From positions 129,504 through 193,503 of the forward strand of contig NMRB01000253.1 in the NCBI GenBank assembly GCA_002633025.1: 64,000 bases of DNA. The letters are read 5' to 3'. Positions 45,217 to 57,765 of the stretch are shown here, one piece after another. Below the pieces are notes generated by a model. That model was given only the letters and a program-made list of their open reading frames with translations, was not told the DNA's origin and did not search any database. The stretch is from Notospermus geniculatus (lineage: Eukaryota; Nemertea; Pilidiophora; Heteronemertea; Lineidae). The position numbers and the translations under genes were made by a program. The stretch's first letter is position 1. Every line of letters starts with the position of its first letter.

Positions 45217-48200
45217 AATATTTACCCATGTAACAGTTCTGGTGCTAATAAGAAACCATATGATTGTCAATTAGACTTTCTTTGGTTAGGTGACAGAAGT
45301 GTTGAGTTTTGTCATGCGCTGGCGCACAACCATGAAACCTTTGGATAATTATCTGCTTAGATTGCATCCACACACCCTAAACAGGATGTCCGAGAATCTA
45401 TTTCTGAAATTCGTGTCAAATAAAGCTACAAATTGGTTTATTTGTTACCTCATGATCAAAAGGAAATATGTCACTTCCCCATTTCTGAATTTCAATCCCT
45501 TCTCTAATTTTCTCATCTGCTTCCCTAATATGGAATACAAATGCTGAAATACATGACAACAGACGTCATTGCCCCTCGTACACCCCCGAACTTATAATAT
45601 CATGGGGTTAAGGCTTGAGGTTTGTAAACCTTGCTTGTTGACAGTAACATGACAAAATTGATATTTTTAGCATTATTTTCTATTTTTATACGTGTGATAA
45701 AACTCTGATTTACTATTTTTGGCATTTGCCGCCGGTATTGTAGTAGGTAAACCATCTTGCATCATGATCGATGTGTTGGATTAGTTCTTTTGTAGTGGCT
45801 ATAAAAGTTTCTATTGAATTTTACTGGTATTTTGAATTCTGTAACCCTGGATATCAATGATCACAATTCATCATACCTCACCTCGGGCAGAATGAAAAAC
45901 CAGTGGGTGCTGTTTAATTTGTGGTTACTATGCTAGTTAAAAAAGTCAAAAGAAGCAATTTGATCTTCGTTTTGCTAATTCCTAACTGTCATGGGTATAG
46001 CACTGGACCCTGGTTGTTGTGATAACGAAAAACAAAATTATTGGGCATGTGATGCTAGATAAACTGTTCTACATGCAAAAAGCACCCACTTCAAAAGAAA
46101 AAGCATGAAGGAGACAGATCTTGTAACTTCGTTATCCAGTGTTTCTGGTCTAGCACTCCCTGATGGCCCCAGAATCAGGCAGTGGGTGCATGGTCAAGAA
46201 ACATGATGACTAGAGTTCTCATAAACAGCTGGAGTTAACAGAATAGAATTAGAGGAGGCAATAGACCAATGCCTAACACCTAATCTACTTTGACACGCGT
46301 TCTCGCTAAGACTCCTGCAGCCATCCTCCGGCCAGTGTGAAATTGGATTAGCACAGACTTCTATTGTTTAGGACAATCAGATTGCAGAAACAGTGGGATT
46401 CTCTCATCAGTTCCTGCAGAAAAAAATTGTATGATTCATCTTGCTGTCGTAGAGAATAATGAGGGAGAAAGCACAATGCTGTGTAGGTCATTAGTGTGAT
46501 GCCTTGTAGGCCTGTAGTGTCACGCTTGGCCATCCCAAAAGCAGGAAATTTTCCCTATGTTTTGCAAAAATACAAATGGAAAATAACTTTTCTCTAGAGG
46601 TATTATAATGATACTAGCACTTGTCCTTGGCCAGTTCTATGTCTGTTCTTTGCCTTGAAATGGTTAAAGCACCAATGCAGTACTGATGATGTTGAAATTG
46701 ATCTCATTCTCCAACAATTCTGATTGACAGTCAGCTGAAATTAATCATCCTTTAGCGAGATCATCTTTATTTCGGCCATGCTACGATATCGTGATAACAA
46801 TGCCTCAGCACCCATTGTCGTCAATATCAATAAATTGGAGAAATTAGGCAAGACGAGTTGGGAAAAGGCTTTATTATTTGCGTACAGGTTTTGTCAGATG
46901 GTACTATCCTCGATAACAATACCACAGAATTATTTATCATGATATAATGAAATTCTGCCTTGATGGCGAGATTGGTTTCATTCCAGCACAATTAGTGAAT
47001 ATGCGTCATTGAACATCAATATTTTAGTCATTTTGTACTCATTGATACTGTCCATCAGATTTCAGAACTTTATCAAAATTGCCTTAGTTAGTTCATTGCT
47101 TTAAGCAGTTGAAGTGTGGGCCACATCACCGCTGTACCTGGTGTCAGGTTACAGGTGAAGGCATTATTATTGGAGTGAAAGAATGAAGAAATTGTCTTGA
47201 AGTTGTTGAATGAATAATCAAAGTTGATAGAGTGATGATGAGTAATGTGTCCTGAGAACTTGCGGTAGGCTAGTTCAAAAAACATACTGATCAATGGGGA
47301 TGGAAACTTGTGGGAACAAACAAAACCGTACAATGAGGTTATCGCCACTTCTCCACGGAAAGATGTCACTGCGACCGTATCAGGCCTTTTCATTGTCTTC
47401 AGGACGTCATCTCCGTGGTGCGAGCATGATGGGTGGCGTCCACTAGAGCGCCGACAACGCTAGGAAGGGTTCGGGAAGCAAATGTGTCGTTTCGGCATTG
47501 CTTCCGCATCAAGTCCTATTGGTCGTTTTACCCTTTCCCGAACGTGCAGAAATACCGCGAACTGTTCAGGAATGATGAAGACAGTGAACGGAACCTTTCA
47601 AGAATATGTGGAGAGGTTGCCGAATGAATGCGGATTCACTAAATTTGCATTCCGCGTCTTGTCCGCGCCCTAGTGGACGCCAGGTTTTAAGCCACAACGT
47701 CACGGTAGTGTGATCGTTGACGTTCCGTACAACGTGACAGTGGAAAAGTTGATACGGTCGCAGCGCCATCCAATGATAGAAAAAGAATGGCTACAACCCT
47801 ATTCCATAGGGAAAAACGTGGCCTTACTGAACATGAAGAAACATCACTTTGACTAAAGTGTAAAGCCCGTTGCTTCTCGAGGTTTCAATCTACAAACATA
47901 TAAAGTGGCAGTCATATTTTCATCACTTGGTCACAATCAACAATCTGCAGCTTTTACTGCGAAAAATGTCACCTACTACGTATGTTTTCATTGACCCACC
48001 AAGGGATAACTCATAACTTGAAGGCCATTCATCCCATAGTAGCTAAAGGTTAAAGGATGGCTCAGTAGACAACAACTTTCAACACTGCCATACATACGTC
48101 ATCATATTTTCTGTTACGTATGCGCTGAAGATATAATGTCATGTCCAGTCACAAGTGGTGCTTGTCCCTTGGATGAAGGTATAAGTAATTGCCCAGCGAT

Positions 48201-48291
48201 GGGAATTGCATTTTTCAACATTTTTGAAAAGGTCACCTGAATTAGAAATAGCTAGTGTACTTGACTCCAATCTATGTGGAAATATCCTGCA
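45217..48291. repeat. 3.1-kb duplicated segment, copy 1
   Basis: The segment from AATATTTACCCATGTAACAG to GGAAATATCCTGCA is repeated at 49298-52494 in the same orientation, with mid-90s percent identity by eye. Differences are scattered substitutions, small indels and two large insertions: copy 1 alone carries a MITE at 47434-47682, copy 2 alone one at 50039-50404. Matching open frames on the - strand (47393-47088 here) differ mainly at amino-acid-changing sites, so I do not call a gene. Confidence 0.95.
47434..47682. mobile_element. MITE with TGGCGTCCACTAG termini, 249 bp, private to copy 1
   Basis: The left end TGGCGTCCACTAGAGCGC and the right end (other strand TGGCGTCCACTAGGGCGC) are inverted repeats. 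The paralogous position in copy 2 (about 51883, GAGCATGAAGCCAC) has no insertion. Beyond the repeats copy 1 has GATGGG on the left and GGTTTT on the right, so the exact element ends and the target duplication are not resolved. Confidence 0.85.
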
Positions 48292-49056
48292 TATTCTTTA
48301 ATGCTGATGCTAAGTCTGTCAACAGACAACCTGTGGAAATGTATGGAATTAAAAAAGAGTCGGAGAGAAAGAACGTCACTAAGCTATCAACAACCATGCT
48401 TGTAGCCCCATAACGTCATGATACATGTTGTTCGCCTACAACCAAGTGTCAAGAGAGTGCAGGAGTTGACAACATTACGCTGACCATGTATAAGGGACAA
48501 TGAAGGATGATGACTTTGGTGTAGTGTTTTCTGCATTTTCTGTTGGTAATCTTTACCATCAACAATGTTTGTTACAAAACTGCTTGAAACAAGTCCAGTC
48601 AAAAGTTGCTATGAATAAAGAGGGCTTTCAACTGATAGCCTTGAGAGATATGGTTTCAGTTATAATTTCTAGCTTTGTAACTGGAAACTAATCTCATAAA
48701 ATCTGTAAACTGTAGCTTAATACGTTCACTTTGAAAATGTAGGAAATATTGTGTTATGCCTGTCAAAGTCTAGCTCTATGGTGGAGTTCAATTTCATTTA
48801 TTCTGTTGGAAACTTGATTTAATGCAACTTTGTCGATAGCGATTAATCAGGGTGAATCACTCGGATATTAATATCATACAGCTTGGTCAGGTACACAACA
48901 CGTTCTACTGTCCCGCATCAGTAACTTTGTCACAGTTGTGTCATACTAGGCCAAGCAAATTTTACTTCTTGTTTTGTGTCATATACTGTAAGCATAAAGG
49001 AATCAACCATAAAGGTTCAACTGACAAATTTAGCATCCTACTAAAATTTGACAAGA
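48292..49056. other. Unique spacer between the duplicated segments
   Basis: No gene. The stretch 48986-49023 (containing AAAGGAATCAACCATAAAGG) recurs inverted at 53143-53180. Confidence 0.45.
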
Positions 49057-49297
49057 GTTTGTTTGTGTGTTTGTTTGTTTGTTTGTGTGTTCGCGATTTT
49101 CTCCGAGACTAATGAACGGATCGCCGCCAAACTTGGTATGCTTATGCAGACGGGCCTGGGAAGTGTCCTTACGAAGCCCGAATTTTGATATCACTTATAG
49201 TTTTTGAGATATTAAGATATTAACGAAAATAACAATGCTGTTCAGGCCTATTGACGTCATGACGTCACCGAGATTGCCGTCGCGTCATCCGTGACGT
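49057..49297. repeat. (GTTT)n-headed dispersed-repeat fragment
   Basis: A GTTT/GTGT microsatellite (49057-49091) runs into GCGATTTTCTCCGAGACTAA and GAACGGATCGCCGCCAAACT, phrases I associate with a repeat common in marine invertebrates. It ends in CpG-rich sequence (CGTCATGACGTCACCGAG) exactly where copy 2 of the 3.1-kb duplication starts. Confidence 0.6.
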
Positions 49298-52200
49298 AAT
49301 ATTTACCCATGTAACAGTTCTGGTGCTAATAAGAAACCATATGATTGTCAATTAGACTTTCTTTGGTTAGGTGACAGAAGTGTTGAGTTTGTCATGCGCT
49401 GGCGCACAACCGTGAAACCTTTGGATAATTATCTGCTTAGATTGCATCCACACACCCTAACAGGATGTCCGAGAATCTATTTCTGAAATTCGTGTCAAAT
49501 AAAGCTACAAATTGGTTTATTTGTTACCGAATGATCAAAAGGAAATATGTCACTTCCCCATTTCTGAATTTTGATCCCTTCTCTAATTTTCTCATCTGCT
49601 TCCCTAATATGGAATACAAATGCTGAAATACATGACAGCAGACGTCATTGCCCCTCGTACACCCCCGAACATATAATATCATGGGGTTAAATGCTTGAGG
49701 TTTGTAAACCTTGCTTGTTGACACTGACATGACAAAATTGATATTTTTAGCATTATTTTCTATTTTTATACGTGTGATAAAACTCTGGTTTACTATTTTT
49801 GGAATTTGCCTCTGGTATTGTAGTAGGTAAACCATCTTGCATCATGATCGATGTGTTGGATTAGTTCTTTTGTATGGCTATAAAAGTTTCTATTGAATTT
49901 TACTGGTATTTTGAATTCTGTAACCCTGGATATCAATGATCACAACTCATCATACCTCACCTCGGGCAGAATGAAAAACCAGTGGGTGCTGTTTAATTCG
50001 TGGTTACTATGCTAGTTAAAAAAGTCAAAAGAAGCAATGAGGAACCCGCGTGCCGGAAATCCCGACAGGTCGGCGCTGCGAGCAGTGCGACCGAAACGAC
50101 GTCATTGACGTCGTTTTATGTGTTGACGCTACGTCATGAAAAAATCAGCTGTACATTTTCTACAGAAAAAATGAGACAAAGACGTTGCCGAAATCGTCAT
50201 CTATGTCTTCATTTTAAGGAAAAAAGCATTGCAAAATTGCAGACATTTTCATCTGCTACAAGATGGTGTAAATTTTAATGCCAGGTGACCGAAACGAAAG
50301 GGTGATTTTCACGCCAGAAATAAATGGAAATAACGTTAGAAAAAAGAAACTTCGGTCGCACTGCTCACAGCGCCGCGTCGTGACGTTAGTTCCTCCGGTT
50401 CCTCATTTGATCTTCGTTTAGCTGATTCCTAACTGTCATGGGTATAGCACTGGACCCTGATTGTTGTGATAACGAAAAACAAAATTATTGGGCATGTGAT
50501 GCTAGATAAACTGTTCTACATGCAAAAAGCACTCACTTCAAAAGAAAAAGCATGAAGGAGACAGATCTTGTAACTTCGTTATCCAGTGTTTCTGGTCTAG
50601 CACTCCCTGATGGCCCCAGAATCAGGCAGTGGGTGCATGGTCAAGAAACATGATGACTAGAGTTCTCATAAACAGCTGGAGTTAACAGAATAGAATTAGA
50701 GGAGGCAATAGACCAATGCCTAACACCTAATCTACTTTGACACGCGTTCTCGCTAAGACTCCTGCAGCCATCCTCCGGCCAGTGTGAAATTGGATTAGCA
50801 CAGACTTCTATTGTTTAGGACAATCAGATTGCAGAAACAGTGGGATTCTCTCATCAGTTCCTGCTGAAAAAAAATTGTATGATTCATCTTGCTGTCGTCG
50901 AGAATAATGAGGGAGAAAGCACAATGCTGTGTAGGTCATTAGTGTGATGCCTTGTAGGCCTGTAGTGCCATACAAGGCCATCCCAAAAGCAGGGATTTTC
51001 CCTACAATTTGCAAAAACACAAATGGAAAATAACTTTTCTCTAGAGGTATTATAATGATACTAGCACTTGCCCTTGGTCAGTTCTATGTAGACTCTGTTC
51101 TTTGCCCTGAAATGGTTAAGGCACCAATGCAGTACTGATGATGTTGAAATTGATCTCATTCTCCAACAATTCTGATTGACAGTCAGCTGAAATTAATCAT
51201 CCTTTAGCGAGATCATCTTTATTTCGGCCATGCTACGATATCGTGATAACAATGCCTCAGCACCCATTGTCGTCAATATCAATAAATTGGAGAAATTAGG
51301 CAAGACGAGTTGGGAAAAGGCTTTATTATTTGCGTACAGGTTTTGTCAGATGGTACTATCCTCGATAACAATACCACAGAATTATTTATCATGATAAATA
51401 ATGAAATTCTGCCTTGATGGCGAGATTGGTTTCATTCCAGCACAATTAGTGAATATGCGTCATTGAACATCAATATTTTAGTCATTTTGCACTCATTGAT
51501 ACTGTCCATCAGATTTCAGAACTTCATCAAAATTGCCTTAGTTAGTTCATTGCTTTAAGCAGTTGAAGTGTGGGCCACATCACCGCTGTACCTGGTGTCA
51601 GGTTACAGGTGAAGGCATTATTATTGGAGTGAAAGAATGAAGAAATTGTCTTGGAGTTGTTGAATGAATAATCAAAGTTGATAGAGTGATGATGAGTAAT
51701 GTGTCCTGAGAACTTGCGGTAGGCTAGTCCAAAAAGCATACTGATCAATGGGGATGGAAACTTGTGGGAACAAACAAAACCATACAATGAGGTTATCACC
51801 ACTTCTCCACGGTAAGATGTCGCTGCGTCCGCATCAGGCCTTTTCATTGTCTTCAGGCCGTCATCTCCGTGGTGCGAGCATGAAGCCACAATGTCACGGT
51901 AGTGTGATCGTTGACGTTCTGTACAACGTGACAGTGGAAAAGTTGATAAGGCCGCAGCGCCATCCAATGATAGAAAAAGAATGGCTACAACCCTATTCCA
52001 TAGGGAAAAACGTGGCCTTACTGAACATGAAGAAACATCACTGTTATGTGACTACAGTGTAAGGCCCGTTGCTTCTCGAGGTTTTAATCTACAAACATAT
52101 AAAGTGGCAGTCATATTTTCATCACTTGGTCACAATCAACAATCTGCAGCTTTTACTGCGAAAAATGTCACCTACTACGTATGTTTTCATTGACCCACCA

Positions 52201-52494
52201 AGGGATAACTCATAACTTGAAGGCCATTCATCCCATAGTAGCTAAAGGTTAAAGGATGGCTCAGTAGACAACAACTTTCAACACTGCCATACATACGTCA
52301 TCATATTTTCTGTTACGTATGCGCTGAAGATATAATGTCATGTCCAGTCACAAGCGGTGCTTGTCCCTTGGATGAAGGTATAGGTAATTGCCCAGCAATG
52401 GGAATTGCATTTTTCAACATTTTTGAAAAGGTCACGTGAATTAGAAATAGCTTGTGTACTTGATAGACTCCAATCTACGTGGAAATATCCTGCA
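49298..52494. repeat. 3.1-kb duplicated segment, copy 2
   Basis: Second copy of 45217-48291. It ends at the sequence gap, so its true right end is unknown. It has the private MITE at 50039-50404 and lacks the one in copy 1. An open - strand frame (51967-51542) is longer than its partner in copy 1 only because copy 1 is interrupted. Confidence 0.95.
50039..50404. mobile_element. MITE with GAGGAACC termini, 366 bp, private to copy 2
   Basis: The ends are GAGGAACC and GGTTCCTC, with a longer imperfect inverted repeat inside (GGCGCTGCGAGCAGTGCGAC against GGCGCTGTGAGCAGTGCGAC). The empty site in copy 1 reads AGCAATTTGATC (about 45954-45965); here AGCAAT precedes and ATTTGATC follows, so AT is duplicated (50037-50038, 50405-50406). 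It holds no transposase; superfamily not assigned. Confidence 0.9.
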
Positions 52495-52791
52495 NNNNNN
52501 NNNNNNNNNNNNNNNNNNNNNNNNNNNNNNNNNNNNNNNNNNNNNNNNNNNNNNNNNNNNNNNNNNNNNNNNNNNNNNNNNNNNNNNNNNNNNNNNNNNN
52601 NNNNNNNNNNNNNNNNNNNNNNNNNNNNNNNNNNNNNNNNNNNNNNNNNNNNNNNNNNNNNNNNNNNNNNNNNNNNNNNNNNNNNNNNNNNNNNNNNNNN
52701 NNNNNNNNNNNNNNNNNNNNNNNNNNNNNNNNNNNNNNNNNNNNNNNNNNNNNNNNNNNNNNNNNNNNNNNNNNNNNNNNNNNNNNNNNNN
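52495..52791. other. Sequence gap (297 N)
   Basis: Unresolved bases directly after the last recognisable base of duplication copy 2. Apparent open frames across it are artefacts. Confidence 0.99.
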
Positions 52792-55700
52792 TAGGCAAGA
52801 CCCTTCTGCACATTCACTGCAAATTTTGTTGAATTCCGACTAGTTGATCTTATGATACAAAAGGTCTGAATTAATGAGAACCCCACGAACGATGTGTGTT
52901 CAGGGTCATCGGTGTACATTTGAATAGGCTGACGTACATTTGTACATGGAACACTAATTGTGCTGAAAATAGCTCAGTTATCGTCAGAAATGGAATTCAA
53001 AGCATCATGTTGGCAGGTTCATGTACCTCTTCACCACAAAAAAAGTTGAAGCTCGTGCCTATTACGTAAAGCCAAAATTCAGGCAGTGAGAGACATCTGG
53101 TGGCAACACAGGAAGTGTATCCCTCAGTAAGCTCATCGTTCGCAGTTAAACCTTTATGGTTGATTCCTTTATGCTGTAAGTCATACTGATGATGTAATGA
53201 TTCAGATATAAAGGAACTGCAAAAGGTGCATTCATTACACATCAACTCATCAAATGAATATTCTGTTCTGTTCTGTCATGTGGACTGTGGTGTACCCTTA
53301 ACAGATGGAAGAAAAGTGTGTGGCCTAAGTTTGAAACCGATAGATAAGGGACACGAATTCAATGAGGGTATTAATAGATTATACTAATCTCCCACTTCAC
53401 AAATATCGAATTTCTTGTACCCTAATGACCAGATGAGCAATGCAGATTAGTAAAATGCAAAATTTATTGCATTAATAATCATAACAATCGGAATATCTGA
53501 TTGAAGTTTACTCCTGTGTCATGCGGAGTGAAATTTTCTCTGATTTATGTTTCAGAAGCCGCTGGTGCTGAAGTGTTAACGAACTATCCGCTTGATTGAT
53601 GATGTCATTTTAATGGCGCGCTATTGTCTCAGTTGGAATATTTAGCAAATTATGTCACTCTTGATGAATTTCTACAACAACTCTACTTCACCGCTGACAA
53701 CAGTTTTGTCACTTGAAAATCTCAAATTAAAGTTTTAGTGACAGGTTCTCTGAGTTTTATTGGTTGTGATTTTTCAATTGAGCTGACTCAGCGTAAAGTT
53801 TCGATTTAACAATCGATAAACAGTAGAAAAACTTGTGTCTAGACTTGTGTCTTGCTTCTAAATTGCTTGCCTTGAGATGCTAAAAGAAGGCAATTCAAAC
53901 TGATGGGGAATGTCTGTAAAATGTGATATTTTCACAAAGCTTTGTTGAAGTTTCTTTCATGCTATAGTATGTTAGAAATTCACACATCAATCACAAAAAT
54001 AAAGTTGGTATTCTGCTACTTGGGATCTGATCTTGTGGGCGATGGGCACAGTATCACCTAATTTTTGATCTCCCTAAAAAAATTCACATCTCAAAAGGCT
54101 CCACAATTTGAACTTCTTTTTCCTCGATGTAGAGTGAGCACCTGACAATAACAATGTACCTTAAGGAACTTGGATATGACATAACCCATTCTCATCAAGA
54201 ACATTGTTCTTTCTCCCTTAAGGACACTCCGATCCTCAAAAACTCAATCGACTGTAGAACATGTTCAACATTATGATTCCCTGTGGAACATTCACCAAAC
54301 CAACAACTCTACCATGTAGCATGAGCTTTGTTCAAACCCATTGAAATGGAAGAACGATTTTCATCCAATTTTCCCACAATATTATGCAAGGGTAAAGATT
54401 CTTTCCCTGTAGATTTCTGGTGCGGTAGTGATGGAAGTGCTGCTGCCGTTGAGTGTTGAAGGATTCACACAAATCTCTCGTACATCTCTGCCTTGAGCTG
54501 GAAATCATCTCTCTCCAGTTGAGTCATTGCATCAATTGCAATTTTTTGGCTGAATGCTGCTCAGTTCCTGTGGTCTGCTACTACTTTCTTGTTTATCTCT
54601 GCGCGTCGTGTCACACACCACCCGGGGACTGACACCAATGACAACCACGGCGCATTAGCCATGCTTAATGCGGCTTTCTCTCTGATTACCCGCGTAAAAA
54701 ATGCAATATCTACCTGCCGAGTCGCAGACGCACATAATTTGTCGCTGAATTGTTGCTGACGTGCCTATTAACAGAAATTTGTACTTATCACGGACCTAAA
54801 TCTCATGGTAAGTATGCCTGTATGCTACACACGTTGCAGTGTGTCTTTTCAGAAGAAATACACACTTTGAAACTCTTTTAAATGTGGCCTCATAGCAACG
54901 TCTTCGTGACTATTCCCTTTGATAAATTATTCTGTCTGGTTGCCCGTTTGGTCTGAGGTTTTGTCAGCCACATGCTGGGAAAAATAATGCGATATTGATT
55001 TCCTGATCTTTAAAATGGTATTCGTAATAATTGTTTTGTCTTTAAAACGATTTTTGCGAGAACTGGCTGGTGGCCTGAGATTTGAGAAAGAAGCCGATTC
55101 AGTTGAAGAATACTCAAAAAATTATATTATCTTTTAAGAAACTGTTAATGATGAGTTTATACTCCTATGAATCTAAAGACGCTCAAAGGTGATATAACGT
55201 TTTTCAAGTTCCATAACCAAATGGTGGCTGATTTAACCCTACCCAGACTGGTAAATCTAATTGGATTCTAGACCTTTTGCATTGTGCCTTCTCAAAACCA
55301 TGTGCATGTATGCATTCAATGGGCTGCACGTTTCAATGCATGCATTGTAGGCTGGGGTTACAGATGCAATACAGTTCTGCGACCAAAGACAGGGTGCAGA
55401 ATCCAACCCAGTGTCCGTGGCTACATGAGTCTGTAAAATGATGGTGGATGCAGTGTCCCAGTGTAATTGCTCAACATTTTAAACTTAATTATGCTTTTCT
55501 TTTTTTCTTGGGAAAAGAGCAGAGATGTGAACAAATAAGTGGCGACAAGGTGTCTGGATGCAGTGTGAAAGCCTGTTTTAAGAAATTAAGAGGCTGAAAA
55601 TTGTATTCAAAATGGCAAATCACTAGGAAAAGAAAAAACTACCCCTTGAGCAAAGTTCTCTTCCATGGAGAAAAAAGAGAATATCTCATTTGACCTGCTT

Positions 55701-55797
55701 GGCATGCTCTCCACATCCCCCTCCAGTCATTGCACTCTTAGAAATGCTTTATGATAAGACACAGTAACAGATGGCACATTTGAATTTCATGAATTTT
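52792..55797. other. Gene-free stretch, nothing recognised
   Basis: No gene. It contains the inverted relative (53143-53180) of the 38-bp sequence at 48986-49023. Confidence 0.45.
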
Positions 55798-55903
55798 TCT
55801 CTGGCTTTCTTCAGCTCAGGATGCGGAGCACATGGGGGGGGGGGGGTGTATCTCTGGCTTTCTTCAGCTCAGGATGCGGAGCACATGGGGGGGGGGGTGT
55901 TGA
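55798..55903. repeat. 53-bp tandem duplication with poly(G) tracts
   Basis: TCTCTGGCTTTCTTCAGCTC, then AGGATGCGGAGCACATG and 11-13 G occurs at 55798 and 55851. The G runs are prone to sequencing error and length change. Confidence 0.9.
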
Positions 55904-56834
55904 ACTTGAGGACAACTCAGTCTATCTGGGAAAGCAGAACTTTTATTCAAGTCCTGCAGGGTAAATTACAAAGTTTGGCCAATGAAATTGTCCCTGTGGG
56001 ATGTTGGGGACAAATGCTGCTCTTGTTGATGGACAGTTTGCTTTATTTGGAAATTTTCCTGGTAAATCTACATTATGAGCTCAGGGCATGCTTTGCTGAA
56101 ACAAAACTTGTTCTTGCCTTCCAGAAACTACAGTAGCTGCATGGACAAAGCCTCTGGCTTCAGTCCTTATGTCAAGTCTGAAAAGAATTTTACAAGCATC
56201 TGTTCAATGAAGCATAAAGTTGAATCTGAATATCTGTTGCTGTTATTCAAGAGAAAAGTATTCCCAGCAAGTTGTGGCAGTCACCAGGTTCTGTATATTT
56301 CTTTACTCAGACGAGAGATCCTGTGGTGATCTCCCCCCTTTATGTTTGACTTCTTTTCCTCCTAATAGCTGAAATTTGTCATTAGGTGTATTTGATGACA
56401 CCTAGTGTGGCAACAACGGTCCGAACCGTGCAAAATATTGTGGCAGATTGTGGTGTCTCTCAGTGATGGTGATTTACTCATTACCATCTGAGACACCCTA
56501 TTCAGACGGAGCTTACTTGAGCAAACAGTGTGTATTGGTGAACTATGATTAAAGCTCGGGTCTTTGATTAATGCATAAAAAGGCTGCAATTTCACCATTA
56601 ATTTCTGTCATCTTGGGTGATTTTCATGTTGAGCAAAATTAATTGTACTTTAGGGGTGTCTCAGTTTTTGCCCCAGGTTTGTGTTTCAGGTTTCGTGATG
56701 ATGTGGATGAAGAAACCGGTCCACAGCCTGCAGAACCAGCTTTGGTCATTCATTCGTTGCTGTGGTCAGCTGGATTTAAGATTAGGATGCAGGGTTAACT
56801 CCTCAATTCTGCATTATTGTGTTTTGCCGAGGAA
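55904..56834. other. Gene-free stretch, nothing recognised
   Basis: Unique sequence left of a tandem duplication. No gene supported. Confidence 0.45.
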
Positions 56835-57765
56835 AATATCTTTGCTTACCCCAGGGGTGTCATCAACTTAATTCAGAGTTTCTTGATCAAGGATATGAAA
56901 TATTGATCCATATGAGGTGGATTAGCATCTCATTAATTAGGACACTAATCAATCATGGGGTTTTTGTGAACGACAGATTTTAGTGTGATGTACATTTGAT
57001 GGAGAGGGGGATTGTGGTACATTGTCAGGATTATTGGAATAAACTTACGAGAGTGGTGAAGAAGGAAAGAGTTGTGGTTGGTCCTGTTGTCTTGGACCGA
57101 ATCGTTACATCATAAATCATCTTTGTTGTTTTAGTTTCAGGTCCTTCCTTGTATCCACAGATGAATTGACGGCGCTACATGTAAAAAGAGGAGTTGATGG
57201 AGTAAGCTCCAATCAAGGGATCTCATGATATCCAGAGCGAAGCAGTTAAGAAGCCAAAGCACACACCAGGATCAACCTGACTCCTAGACATGGTTCTTCT
57301 ATTCCAGAGAGTTTGATATCAGACCATTAGATGCTGCAGATTTTGACTTGCAACTCTTATCTGTCCATGATCTAAAAGATAGTCTACCTCAGAATGTGAG
57401 TGGAATGACCAATGAGGAAGAATTTATGCAGTATGTAAAAAAAATCGGATACATCTGACCAAGAAACCTCACACTTTCTACATTTTGCTCAAGAAATGTA
57501 TCTAAAGGAAATACCGGCACATATGGTAGATTTGCATCTCCATGTTGAATTAATCAACCAACCGATAAATCATAGCAGTATTGTTCCTGGAGGTTTTTTC
57601 TCTCTTATTGGCTTATTATTGGAAAGCATCTGTTTGTATCCATTCAATAAGATTAGTGATAAATCTGCCATGGAGATCCAAAGAAGTTGTCATCTGGCCT
57701 GAAGCAAGACTTGGAGGATGAGCAACTTTTATTGCATTTTCTTGCGGGAAGAATGGTCACCCTGA
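56835..57765. repeat. Tandem duplication of about 925 bp, copy 1
   Basis: The unit runs from ATATCTTTGCTTACCCCAGG to GAATGGTCACCCTGA and is repeated immediately (57765-58690) with very few differences. It contains two short open frames (57288-57458 and 57439-57702) in different frames. Confidence 0.95.

Noticed and set aside
47088-47393. Open - strand frame conserved in both copies of the 3.1-kb duplication (also 51542-51967)
   Set aside because: Differences between copies are mainly amino-acid-changing, there is no recognised domain, and the frame in copy 1 is cut by a MITE.
52338-52919. Long open frames across 52.4-52.9 kb
   Set aside because: They are produced by the run of N, which contains no stop codons.
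55771-56136. 121-codon + strand frame with glycine runs
   Set aside because: Created by the 53-bp tandem duplication and its poly(G) tracts.
57288-57702. Two adjacent open frames in the 925-bp duplication, with a possible acceptor (TTCTATTCCAG) and donor (GTGAGT), that look protein-like
   Set aside because: They lie in different frames, and the few differences between the two tandem copies mostly change residues, so there is no sign of selection; no motif recognised.
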